Below, piece by piece: positions 42,854-50,692 of a DNA stretch of 64,000 bases (position 1 is the stretch's first letter; each line of letters opens with the position of its first letter). The translations under genes and the position numbers were made by a program. The stretch lies in NCBI GenBank assembly GCA_020635725.1, contig JACJZF010000003.1:186001-250000 (forward strand), read 5' to 3'. Origin of the DNA: Flavobacteriales bacterium. Lineage in GTDB: Bacteria; Bacteroidota; Bacteroidia; Flavobacteriales_F; PHOS-HE28. The notes under the pieces were generated by a model. It was given only the letters and a program-made list of their open reading frames with translations, did not search any database and was not told the origin of the DNA.

Positions 42854-43262
42854 GGTATTCCACGTGGTTGTTCTCGGTCTCCTTCACTTTCACGGCATGC
42901 AGGGTGCAGCCCAGTTCAGCCACGGGGCCGGCGAGCTGCTCCCAGATCGCCACCGCCAGGTTCTCCGTGCTGCTCAGCCGGCCTTTCATGAAGGGGACGT
43001 CGAGGTCGATGTTCTTATGATCCAAGTAATCGATCACATGCGTGTTGATCAAGCGGCTCAGCGCGCTCAGGTCCACCACGAAGCTGGTCGCCGGGTCCTG
43101 CTCGCCCTTCACGGTCACCCACAGCTCGTAGTTATGCCCGTGCCAGTTGGGGTTGGAGCACTTCCCGAAGACCTCCAGGTTGCGGGCATCGCTCCAATCG
43201 GGACGATGCAGCCGGTGCGCGGCGCTGAAACGCTCGCGGCGGGTGATGTGAACGAAAGCCAT
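42843..43262 (-). CDS. queD: 6-carboxy-/6-pyruvoyl-tetrahydropterin synthase
   Basis: A T-fold enzyme acting on dihydroneopterin triphosphate. The zinc ligands His16 (FSAAHRL), His41 and His43 (WHGHNYEL) and catalytic Cys35 (GKCSNPN) are intact. Length is 139. Coupled to folE. The QueD-type (queuosine) role is most likely, though a tetrahydropterin role cannot be excluded; queC and queE are not in the window. A TAATTTCG box is 10 bases upstream. Confidence 0.9.
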   Translation of the reverse strand: MAFVHITRRERFSAAHRLHRPDWSDARNLEVFGKCSNPNWHGHNYELWVTVKGEQDPATSFVVDLSALSRLINTHVIDYLDHKNIDLDVPFMKGRLSSTENLAVAIWEQLAGPVAELGCTLHAVKVKETENNHVEYHGA

Positions 43263-43272
43263 GGCGGTGGGC

Positions 43273-43280
43273 CGAAATTA
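43273..43280 (-). promoter_or_regulatory. -7 box (TAATTTCG) of queD-folE
   Basis: TAATTTCG on the minus strand ending 10 bases before the queD ATG. Confidence 0.5.
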
Positions 43281-43342
43281 GTCTGCGGAGGAAGGAACAG
43301 CTGCGCGTGCCCTTCGGTTCGGTCGTGCTGGGCTGCCGCTGC

Positions 43343-43350
43343 TAGCTTCG
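43343..43350 (+). promoter_or_regulatory. -7 box (TAGCTTCG) of hldD
   Basis: TAGCTTCG followed by CCCC and ATG. The 4-base spacing is the same as at gldA and rsgA, predicting a leaderless mRNA. Confidence 0.5.
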
Positions 43351-43354
43351 CCCC

Positions 43355-44320
43355 ATGATCGTCGTGACCGGAGCCGCGGGCTTCATCGGCAGTTGTTTGG
43401 TGGGCGAATTGCTGCGCCGCGGTTGGCAGGATGTGGTGGCGGTGGATGATTTCAGCCGGGCCGACAAGGCGCCGAACCTGTTGCGCAAGGACGTGCAACG
43501 CGTGGATCGCAATGCCTTCCTCGCCTGGCTCGATGAGCACGAGAAGCAGGTGCAGTTCATCTTCCACCTCGGCGCGCGTACCGATACCACTGAATTCGAC
43601 CGGGCCATCTTCGATGAGCTGAACGTGCGTTACAGCCAGGAGGTGTGGAAGCGTTGCGTGCGCTACGGCATCCCTCTGGTCTATGCTTCGAGCGCGGCCA
43701 CCTATGGCCATGGCGAGCTGGGGTACAGCGATAAGGACGACACCTTGCCCTTCCGACTGAAGCCGCTGAACCCATACGGCGAGAGCAAGAACGAATTCGA
43801 TCAGTGGGCCCTGCAGCAGAAGCGCAAGCCCTACTTCTGGGTCGGACTGAAGTTCTTCAATGTGTACGGCCCGAACGAGTATCACAAGGGACGCATGGCC
43901 AGCGTGGTCTATCACGCCTTCAACCAGATCCGCGATACGGGCGGCATGCGGCTCTTCCGCAGCCACAACCCCGAGTACAAGGATGGCGAGCAGCTGCGCG
44001 ATTTCGTTTATGTGAAGGACGTGTGCAATGTGTGCCTCTTCCTCATGGAGCACCGTAAGCACAGCGGCCTCTACAACCTCGGCAGCGGCACGTCGCGCAC
44101 CTTCCTCGATCTGACCCGCGCCACCTTCAAGGCCATGGGGAAGGAGGAGCGCATCTCCTTCATCGATACGCCCGCTGATATCCGGGACAAGTACCAGTAC
44201 TTCACCGAGGCCGACATGAGCAAGTTGCAGTCGATCGGTTATCACATACCCTTCACCACCTTGGAGGAAGGGGTGGAGGACTACGTGCGAAATTACCTGG
44301 AGCGGGCCGCTTACGCCTGA
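43355..44320 (+). CDS. hldD: ADP-L-glycero-D-manno-heptose 6-epimerase
   Basis: Makes ADP-L-glycero-D-manno-heptose for the LPS core. It has GAAGFIGSCLVGELLRRG, LGARTDTTEFD, SSAATYGHGE, YGESKNEFD (catalytic Tyr/Lys), FNVYGPNEYHKGRMASV and RDFVYVKDV. Length is 321. Its 3' end overlaps the convergent membrane protein gene by 10 bases. Confidence 0.95.
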   Translation: MIVVTGAAGFIGSCLVGELLRRGWQDVVAVDDFSRADKAPNLLRKDVQRVDRNAFLAWLDEHEKQVQFIFHLGARTDTTEFDRAIFDELNVRYSQEVWKRCVRYGIPLVYASSAATYGHGELGYSDKDDTLPFRLKPLNPYGESKNEFDQWALQQKRKPYFWVGLKFFNVYGPNEYHKGRMASVVYHAFNQIRDTGGMRLFRSHNPEYKDGEQLRDFVYVKDVCNVCLFLMEHRKHSGLYNLGSGTSRTFLDLTRATFKAMGKEERISFIDTPADIRDKYQYFTEADMSKLQSIGYHIPFTTLEEGVEDYVRNYLERAAYA

Positions 44321-45801
44321 CCCACGGGCTGCGCCTGCGGAGATCCTCGCCGTTCTTGGTTGCGTTTCCGGTCACGGTGATCCAGCCACATTCCGAACAG
44401 CAGCAGCAGCAGGAAGAGGTCGATGAGGTAGACGCTGATGAAGTAGCGCCACTCCACGCTGCCGAAGAGCAAGGGGAAGAACACGATCAGATACAGGGGT
44501 GGGAGCAGCCAGCCCCAGTGATTGCGCAACCTGCCGGTGACCGCCAGCAGCGCAGCGAGCACGAGGCCCAGGAGCGATGCGGCATAGGCGGCGCTCGCCA
44601 TCAGCTTCGCCATCAGCATCCATGGGCGGTAGCACGGGTTGGCGCCGTGGAAGGGCAGCAGGTTGGAGCCGCTGTAGACCAGCTGCAGCCTCACGCGGTG
44701 AAGCGGGTTGAGCACAGCGGCCCGGAAGGGATGCTCGTGGCGATACGCAGCGGAGACGGAATCAATCGCGGCGATCGCATGGGCATCGGAGACCTTGCCC
44801 TCCTGCAGCGCGAAATAGGTGGCCTGCAGCCGATCGATGCGGGCCCTCAGCGAGGGCGATAAGTAGGCAGGCCACGAGGCCGTGCAGGGAAGTGGCGGGT
44901 CCTTGACCATGAGGCAGGAGAGGGCGCTCGGCTCCCACCAGGTCGTTGCATCGCCGCCAAGCAGCGCGATGAACGACCGCATGCGCAGCTCGGGTTCCTG
45001 GTAGCCCCAGCCCGCGTAGAGGTCTTGCTGGAAGGGGAAGAAATGATCGAAGTGACGGGCATTCCGAACCCACCAAGGAACCAGTAGGATCAAAGCGGGC
45101 ACCAGCAGGATCAGTGCGCGTTGGGCGACGCGCCGCAGCGATACGCGATGGAACAGCCAGACGAGCAGGGCGATGGGGATGAGCAGCGCGAAGTAGGGCT
45201 TGATCGAGACCAGGACCGCTGCTACAACCGCGAGCCGCCAGAGATTCCCTCGCGATGGCCGGCGCAGGCTCAGCCACACGAGGCAGCAGCCGATCGTGAG
45301 CAGCGCCAGCCCTGCGGCATCGGGCTGTAGCAGGCAGAGGTAGTTCGCCAGGTGCGGGCTCAGCGCCACGATCACCACCAGCGACTTGCCGAGCCACGCC
45401 CTGCCGCTGATCGCCATCAGCACGCCGCCCAGCATCCATGCGGCCAGGCCGACGAGCGCGGTCTGCAGGATCACCAAGAGGTCGGCCGCCGCGCCCGGAC
45501 CCATGAGCTGGCGGAACAGCAGGTAGGGCAGGGAATAGTGCGGCAACCGGCCCGCGAGGATGTTGTCGCCGCGCGAATTGATGAACGAGTACTCATCATG
45601 CGTGATGTAGTGCTCCATGGCGCCGACGTACGAATGATGGTCGCCATGGGCCAGGGAGATCCGCCCGAAGGCCATCGCCGGAGCCTCGCAGAAGAAGAGC
45701 CTTGCCGCCAGCACGCACCAGCCGATCTGCGCCGCGATCACCAGGAACAGGAACGCGTACGGCAGGCGTGCCCCTGCCTGCTTCACGACATGGTGAGTCA
45801 C
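44311..45801 (-). CDS. Multi-pass membrane protein, GT-C glycosyltransferase-like
   Basis: A 496-residue protein with about ten to eleven membrane helices. An acidic periplasmic loop after the first helix (SLAHGDHHSYVGAMEHY ... FINSRGDN) is followed by LLPYLLF-type helices, then a large periplasmic domain (~290-390) and three C-terminal helices. The layout fits GT-C transferases (ArnT/PMT-like) that use lipid-linked sugars. No residue-level family match can be claimed. Its start overlaps the MerR stop by 4 bases. Confidence 0.6.
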   Translation of the reverse strand: MTHHVVKQAGARLPYAFLFLVIAAQIGWCVLAARLFFCEAPAMAFGRISLAHGDHHSYVGAMEHYITHDEYSFINSRGDNILAGRLPHYSLPYLLFRQLMGPGAAADLLVILQTALVGLAAWMLGGVLMAISGRAWLGKSLVVIVALSPHLANYLCLLQPDAAGLALLTIGCCLVWLSLRRPSRGNLWRLAVVAAVLVSIKPYFALLIPIALLVWLFHRVSLRRVAQRALILLVPALILLVPWWVRNARHFDHFFPFQQDLYAGWGYQEPELRMRSFIALLGGDATTWWEPSALSCLMVKDPPLPCTASWPAYLSPSLRARIDRLQATYFALQEGKVSDAHAIAAIDSVSAAYRHEHPFRAAVLNPLHRVRLQLVYSGSNLLPFHGANPCYRPWMLMAKLMASAAYAASLLGLVLAALLAVTGRLRNHWGWLLPPLYLIVFFPLLFGSVEWRYFISVYLIDLFLLLLLFGMWLDHRDRKRNQERRGSPQAQPVGQA

Positions 45802-46172
45802 GACCTCGGGTTGAAGGAGTCGGTTGCGCCGTTCAGTTCATCGCGGAGCCGCACGAGCGCACGTCGTATTCCGACCAGCCGCTCCCGGATCGCGGAGGCA
45901 TCTGTCACGGCCGGAGCCTCGTCGCGGTGCCGCAGCTGCTCCTTCGCGCCGTGCAGCGTGAAGCCTTTCTCCTTGACCAGATGCTGGATCTCCCGCAGCT
46001 GATCGATCTCCTTGCGTGTGTACAGGCGGTCGCCGCGGTTGGTGCGCTTGGGGCTGATGGTGCCGAACTCACGCTCCCAGAACCGGATATTCGAGGTGTT
46101 CACCCCGAGCTCTTCGGCCACCTCACCGATGGTGAAGTAGAGCTTCTCGATGGTCTTCGGCTTCAAGGGCAT
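45798..46172 (-). CDS. MerR-family transcriptional regulator
   Basis: A 124-residue protein from MPLKPKTIEKLYF. It has a winged helix (FTIGEVAEELGVNTSNIRFWEREF ... NRGDRLYTRKEIDQL) and a C-terminal coiled-coil dimerisation helix (ERLVGIRRALVRLRDEL). There is no Cys set for metal sensing. The longer in-frame version starting TTG/ATG near 46211 would overlap the M23 stop and adds an unlikely N-terminus. The effector is unknown. Confidence 0.85.
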   Translation of the reverse strand: MPLKPKTIEKLYFTIGEVAEELGVNTSNIRFWEREFGTISPKRTNRGDRLYTRKEIDQLREIQHLVKEKGFTLHGAKEQLRHRDEAPAVTDASAIRERLVGIRRALVRLRDELNGATDSFNPRS

Positions 46173-46207
46173 CGTTCGCGAATGTACCGAGGCCGGGCCA
46201 TGAGGCA

Positions 46208-47179
46208 TCAATCCAGCGACTGACCGGCGTTCCTGGAGATCTCCAGCATGCGGGCGTATTCCGCGGGCGAGAGGTCGTTGAAGAAGTAGTTCGCCGGGTC
46301 GAGGGCCTCGCCGCCCTTGTGCACCTCGTAATGCAGGTGCGGGCCAGCGCTCAGGCCGGTGTTGCCCACCAGGCCCAGCACGTCGCCGCGCTTCACCTTC
46401 TGCCCCACGCGCACCTCCAATTTGCTCATGTGCGCGTACAGCGATTCGTAGTCGAAGCCGTGGTCCACGATCACGTGCATGCCGTAGCCGTTGGTGCTGT
46501 ATTCGGCGAAGACCACCTTGCCATCGCCCGTGGCATGGATCGGCGTGCCCTGCTTGCAGGTGAAGTCCATGCCGGCGTGGAACTTCAGGATCTTGTGTAT
46601 CGGGTGGATCCGCCAGCCGAAGCCGCCTGCGGTCTGCGTGAGGTCCTCATTCGGGATCGGCTGGATGGCCGGTATGCTCGCCAGCATCTCCTGCTTACGC
46701 AGCACCAGGTCGGCCACCTCGTCGAGCGAGCGGCTCTGCACCACCAGCTGGCGCGTGAGCTGATCCAGACGCCGGCGCGTATCCACCACCAGTTCGGTGC
46801 TGGCATAGCCCGCCAGGTCACGGTAACGGTTGATGCCTCCGGCGCCCGCCCGGCGCATGCTCTCGGGCAGCGGGTCGGCCTCGAAGATCACCCGGTAGAT
46901 GTTGTCATCGCGGCGCCGCACATCGCCCAGCACGGTCTCCAATTCGCCGATCTGCTTGTTCAGCAGCTCATACTGCACCAGCAGCTGCTTGTTCTCTCGG
47001 CGCAGCTCGGCCTCCTTCGGGCTATCCACGAACTGGTACACCAGGAAGATGCCCAGCAGGCCCACGGCCAGCCCCGGCAACAGCAGCAGCACCATGCGCC
47101 TGGTCTTCTGCCAGGTGCTGAGCCGGATCCGCTCGAAGTTGAGCGTCTTCGGATTGAAGCGGTACTTGTGCTCGGGCAT
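46208..47179 (-). CDS. M23-family metallopeptidase, membrane anchored
   Basis: A 323-residue envelope protein. It has a cytosolic N-terminus (MPEHKYRFNPKTLNFERI), one membrane helix (~30-52, LLLLPGLAVGLLGIFLVYQF), and a coiled coil (~60-90 and ~130-165). A LytM/M23 domain (~190-290) carries the zinc ligands in HAGMDF and HLHYEVH. It likely cleaves peptidoglycan cross-links or activates amidases. The start at 47179 follows a weak TACCTTGC motif; an earlier in-frame Met at 47215 is less likely. Confidence 0.9.
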   Translation of the reverse strand: MPEHKYRFNPKTLNFERIRLSTWQKTRRMVLLLLPGLAVGLLGIFLVYQFVDSPKEAELRRENKQLLVQYELLNKQIGELETVLGDVRRRDDNIYRVIFEADPLPESMRRAGAGGINRYRDLAGYASTELVVDTRRRLDQLTRQLVVQSRSLDEVADLVLRKQEMLASIPAIQPIPNEDLTQTAGGFGWRIHPIHKILKFHAGMDFTCKQGTPIHATGDGKVVFAEYSTNGYGMHVIVDHGFDYESLYAHMSKLEVRVGQKVKRGDVLGLVGNTGLSAGPHLHYEVHKGGEALDPANYFFNDLSPAEYARMLEISRNAGQSLD

Positions 47180-47286
47180 GCCGGAAGCGCAAGGTAGAAA
47201 CCGCCTCCCGAGCATACCTGGCTACGGCAGGCTGGCCCTGTTAAACCCTGTTGATCGCGCGGGTAGTGCGGCGCCCGGCTGCTCGG

Positions 47287-47294
47287 TACTTTCG
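47287..47294 (+). promoter_or_regulatory. -7 box (TACTTTCG) of alaS
   Basis: TACTTTCG, 32 bases before the alaS ATG, in the divergent gap with the M23 gene. Confidence 0.5.
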
Positions 47295-47326
47295 CGGCCG
47301 CCCGCCACAGCGCGGGTTTCGACGCC

Positions 47327-49972
47327 ATGCTCACCAGCCAGCAGATCCGCCAGCAATTCCTCGACCATTTCGCCCAGCGCGGCCACACCATCGTGCCCAG
47401 CGCACCCATGGTGATCAAGGATGATCCCACGCTCATGTTCACCAACGCGGGCATGAACCAGTTCAAGGATCTCTTCCTGGGCAACCGCGAGGCGAAGCAC
47501 ACCCGCATCGCCGACACGCAGAAGTGCCTGCGCGTATCGGGCAAGCACAACGACCTGGAGGAGGTGGGCATCGACACCTACCACCACACGATGTTCGAGA
47601 TGCTCGGCAACTGGAGCTTCGGCGACTACTTCAAGAAGGAGGCGATCCAGTGGGCGTGGGAGCTGCTGGTGGACACCTACGGCATCAACAAGGAAGACAT
47701 CTACGTCACCTACTTCGGCGGCGACGAGAAGGACGGTCTGCCCGCCGATGAAGAGACCCACGAATTGTGGAAGCAGTTCTTGCCGCAGGAACGCATCCTG
47801 CCCTTCAGCCGCAAGGACAACTTCTGGGAGATGGGCGACACGGGTCCGTGCGGGCCCTGCACCGAGATCCACGTGGACGTGCGCACCGCCGAGGAGAAGG
47901 CACAGAAGCCCGGCCGTGAGCTGGTGAACAACGACCATCCGCAGGTGATCGAGATCTGGAACAACGTCTTCATGCAGTTCGAGCGCAAGGCCGACGGTTC
48001 GCTCGTGACGCTGCCCGCGCAGCATGTCGATACCGGCATGGGCTTCGAGCGCCTGTGCATGGTCCTCCAAGGCAAGCGCAGCAACTACGACACCGATGTG
48101 TTCCAGCCGCTGATCCAGGCGATCGCGAAGTCCTGCGGCAAGGCCTACGACGGCCTTGTCACTCCGGGCTCGACCCGGAGTCGCGGTGATGCCCAATGGA
48201 TGACGGATGTGGCCATGCGCGTGATCGCCGACCACCTGCGTGCGATCTCCTTCGCCATCGCCGATGGCCAGCTGCCAAGCAACACCGGTGCGGGTTATGT
48301 TATCCGTCGCATCCTGCGCCGTGCCGTGCGCTACGGATACAGCTTCTTGGGCTTCAACGAGCCCTTCATGTTTGCACTCGTACCCACTCTCGTCAAGGAA
48401 ATGGGAGACCAGTTCCCCGAACTGCGCAAACAGCAGCAGCTGATCGAAAGCGTGATCCAGGAAGAGGAGAAGGCTTTCCTGCGCACGCTCGAGCAGGGCA
48501 CGAAGCGTTTGGAACAAGCCCTCACCGAGAGCAAGGGAACGCTTGCCGGTGACCGCGCCTTCGAGCTGTTCGACACCTACGGCTTCCCCATCGACCTCAC
48601 GCAACTGATCGCGCGCGAACAGAAGAAGGAAGTGGATATGGTGGGCTTCGAGGCCGAGCTGCAGAAGCAGAAGGAGCGCTCACGTGCTGCCACGGCCGTG
48701 ACCACCGGCGATTGGGTCGAGCTCGGCAAGGGTGAGACCGCCTTTATCGGCTATGATGAATTGCACACCGAGGCCCGCATCCTCCGCTACCGCAAGGTGA
48801 GCGGCAAGGGCGGCGACCAATTCCAGATCGTCCTCGACCGCACGCCGTTCTACGCGGAAGGTGGCGGACAGGTCGGAGACCAAGGTTGGCTGATCCAAGG
48901 CGATGACCAGACCGAGGTGATCGATACCAAGCGCGAGAACCAGCTGATCGTGCACTTCACGAAGGAGCTGCCGAAGGAGGTGAGCAAGCCGCTCACCGCA
49001 CAGGTGAACACGCAGCGCCGCGGGCTCACCGCGCGCAACCATACCGCCACGCACCTGCTGCACCACGTCCTGCGCAAAAACCTCGGGACACACGTGGAGC
49101 AGAAAGGCTCGCTCGTGGCACCCGATCGCCTTCGCTTCGACATCAGCCACTTCGCCAAGGTGACGCCCGAGGAGTTGGCGACCATCGAGCACGAGGTGAA
49201 CGCCATGATCACCGATGACATCGTGTTCGAGGATAAGCGCCATGTGCCCATCGCGGAGGCGAAGGCCATGGGCGCCATGGCACTATTCGGCGAGAAGTAC
49301 GGCGACAACGTGCGCGTGGTGAAGTTCGGCCCCAGCGTCGAGCTCTGCGGCGGTACACATGTGCCGCGCACCGGGGTGATCGGACCCTTCCGCATCGTGA
49401 GTGAGAGTGCTTTGGCGGCCGGTATCCGGCGTATCGAAGCGATTACCAGCGTGGAGGCCGAGCGCATGATCAACGAGAAGCTGGCGAAACTCGAGGCCAT
49501 AGAGGAGCTGCTGAAGCGTCCTACCGATGTGGTGGCTGCCGTGCAGAAGCTGGCCGATCAGAATGCCGGGCTCAGCAAGGAACTGGAGAAGGTCGCCAAG
49601 GAGAAGGTGAAGCAACTCGCATCATCCATCCCCGCCAAGGCCAGGGCCAATGCGAAGGGCGTGAAGGTGCTCGTGGAGCGTTTCGACTTGGATGCGCAGG
49701 GCCTGAAGGACCTCGGCTTCACCCTGCGCGAGCAGCACGGTGACCTGGCGCTCGTAGCCGGCTCGGTGATCGATGGCAAGCCTCTGCTGGCGGTCTCGCT
49801 CGGCAAGCAGGCCATGGAAGCCACCGGCCTGAAGGCGGTGGACATCATCAAGCGGATCAGCCCTGCCATCAAGGGCGGCGGAGGTGGCCAGCCCGACTTC
49901 GCAACCGCCGGTGGCAAGGATCCGAACGGCATGGCCGAGGCCTTGAGGCAAGCGGAGGAATTGCTGGGCTGA
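47327..49972 (+). CDS. alaS: Alanyl-tRNA synthetase
   Basis: Charges tRNA-Ala (class II). The aminoacylation core includes RQQFLDHFAQRGH, DPTLMFTNAGMNQFKD, FEMLGNWSFGDYFKKEAI and the NNDHPQVIEIWNNVFMQF region. The editing domain has HTATHLLHHVL and CGGTHV zinc/catalytic motifs. The C-Ala domain ends AIKGGGGGQPDFATAGGKD. Length is 881. Between YDGL and MTDVAMRVIADH an extra ~12 residues (~278-288) come from an in-frame palindrome (see findings). The reading frame is intact. Confidence 0.97.
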   Translation: MLTSQQIRQQFLDHFAQRGHTIVPSAPMVIKDDPTLMFTNAGMNQFKDLFLGNREAKHTRIADTQKCLRVSGKHNDLEEVGIDTYHHTMFEMLGNWSFGDYFKKEAIQWAWELLVDTYGINKEDIYVTYFGGDEKDGLPADEETHELWKQFLPQERILPFSRKDNFWEMGDTGPCGPCTEIHVDVRTAEEKAQKPGRELVNNDHPQVIEIWNNVFMQFERKADGSLVTLPAQHVDTGMGFERLCMVLQGKRSNYDTDVFQPLIQAIAKSCGKAYDGLVTPGSTRSRGDAQWMTDVAMRVIADHLRAISFAIADGQLPSNTGAGYVIRRILRRAVRYGYSFLGFNEPFMFALVPTLVKEMGDQFPELRKQQQLIESVIQEEEKAFLRTLEQGTKRLEQALTESKGTLAGDRAFELFDTYGFPIDLTQLIAREQKKEVDMVGFEAELQKQKERSRAATAVTTGDWVELGKGETAFIGYDELHTEARILRYRKVSGKGGDQFQIVLDRTPFYAEGGGQVGDQGWLIQGDDQTEVIDTKRENQLIVHFTKELPKEVSKPLTAQVNTQRRGLTARNHTATHLLHHVLRKNLGTHVEQKGSLVAPDRLRFDISHFAKVTPEELATIEHEVNAMITDDIVFEDKRHVPIAEAKAMGAMALFGEKYGDNVRVVKFGPSVELCGGTHVPRTGVIGPFRIVSESALAAGIRRIEAITSVEAERMINEKLAKLEAIEELLKRPTDVVAAVQKLADQNAGLSKELEKVAKEKVKQLASSIPAKARANAKGVKVLVERFDLDAQGLKDLGFTLREQHGDLALVAGSVIDGKPLLAVSLGKQAMEATGLKAVDIIKRISPAIKGGGGGQPDFATAGGKDPNGMAEALRQAEELLG
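48159..48189. repeat. CTCCGGG-CCCGGAG palindrome inside alaS
   Basis: A perfect 8-bp stem, ACTCCGGG (48161-48168) and CCCGGAGT (48174-48181), around CTCGA, with outer TCAC (48159-48162) and GTGA (48186-48189). It has the form of palindromic repeats normally found between genes in other bacteria. It is read in frame as alaS residues ~278-288. Confidence 0.8.
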
Positions 49973-49980
49973 GAAACAAC

Positions 49981-50007
49981 AAAGCCCCTCCCGACGGGAA
50001 GGGCCTT
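49981..50007 (+). terminator. Terminator after alaS
   Basis: Nine bases after the alaS stop, AAGCCCCTCCC pairs with GGGAAGGGCCTT with one bulge/mismatch and a short loop. It is preceded by ACAACAAA, so it may also serve the convergent gene at 50040. Confidence 0.6.
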
Positions 50008-50039
50008 GATGCGGCGTGAAGGAGAGGGAGAGTTCTACC

Positions 50040-50489
50040 TCACGCCAGCTGAGGGCGGGTTCCTCCGACTTTATGAGGGGGAGGCAGCGGTGCTTGGCCG
50101 CGCAGGGGCCCGAGATATTGCTCGTCGCTCAGGGCTAGGTTCAGGATGTACAGGCCGTTCAGGGCAATCACCAGGATCTTGTCCAGCAGGGAGGTCTTTC
50201 CGAAGCAGGCGATCACCTCGATCCACACCTTCGGGATGAAGTAGAGCTGCCCATAGACCGGGATGAGCATCTTCCAGCCATCGCTGGCGGGGCGGCCCAC
50301 GATGCGCATGAACACGATCACGTTCCACACCGGAACGAAGGCGGCCAGGCCCGGTTGACGGCATTTCTCGTACAGGCGCCATTGCGCCAGCAGGGCGATG
50401 ACGGCGGCGAATCCGAGGGCGTAGTAGAAAGCACTACCCAAGCCCAGGGTGGTGTAGAAATAGTGGTCTATCGCGGTGATGTAATCCAT
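50040..50489 (-). CDS. Small membrane protein, DUF5684-like
   Basis: A 149-residue protein from MDYITAIDHYFY with three to four membrane helices. The segment CRQPGLAAFVPVWNVIVFMRIVGRPASDGWKMLIPVYG matches the DUF5684/signal-peptidase-I-associated membrane domain. Function is unknown. The last ~20 residues (QAPLPPPHKVGGTRPQ) are encoded by a palindromic CCTCC...GGAGG stretch and look appended. The longer in-frame Met at 50600 would read the SMC operon terminator region. Confidence 0.6.
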   Translation of the reverse strand: MDYITAIDHYFYTTLGLGSAFYYALGFAAVIALLAQWRLYEKCRQPGLAAFVPVWNVIVFMRIVGRPASDGWKMLIPVYGQLYFIPKVWIEVIACFGKTSLLDKILVIALNGLYILNLALSDEQYLGPLRGQAPLPPPHKVGGTRPQLA

Positions 50490-50640
50490 GGCTTGCAGGC
50501 TTTGGTTCGACTCCAGGATGTCAAGAAGCTGGCGGGTTCCATGCAAAAAGACGCCCGGAAAGCCTCGTGGTTGCCTAGCAACGCATGGTTCTATCCCCAA
50601 TTGCGTGTGAGTTAGCCCGACCGGATCCCCCGAACGACGA

Positions 50641-50678
50641 ACGGCCTGAACCGCCCGGGATTGGGCGATTCAGGCCGT
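50641..50678 (-). terminator. Terminator of the SMC operon
   Basis: Strong hairpin: ACGGCCTGAA (50641-50650) pairs with TTCAGGCCGT (50669-50678), with an inner CGCCC/GGGCG stem. It lies 15 bases beyond the stop of the MksB-like gene. Confidence 0.7.
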
Positions 50679-50692
50679 CTGACAAGCGCGGG

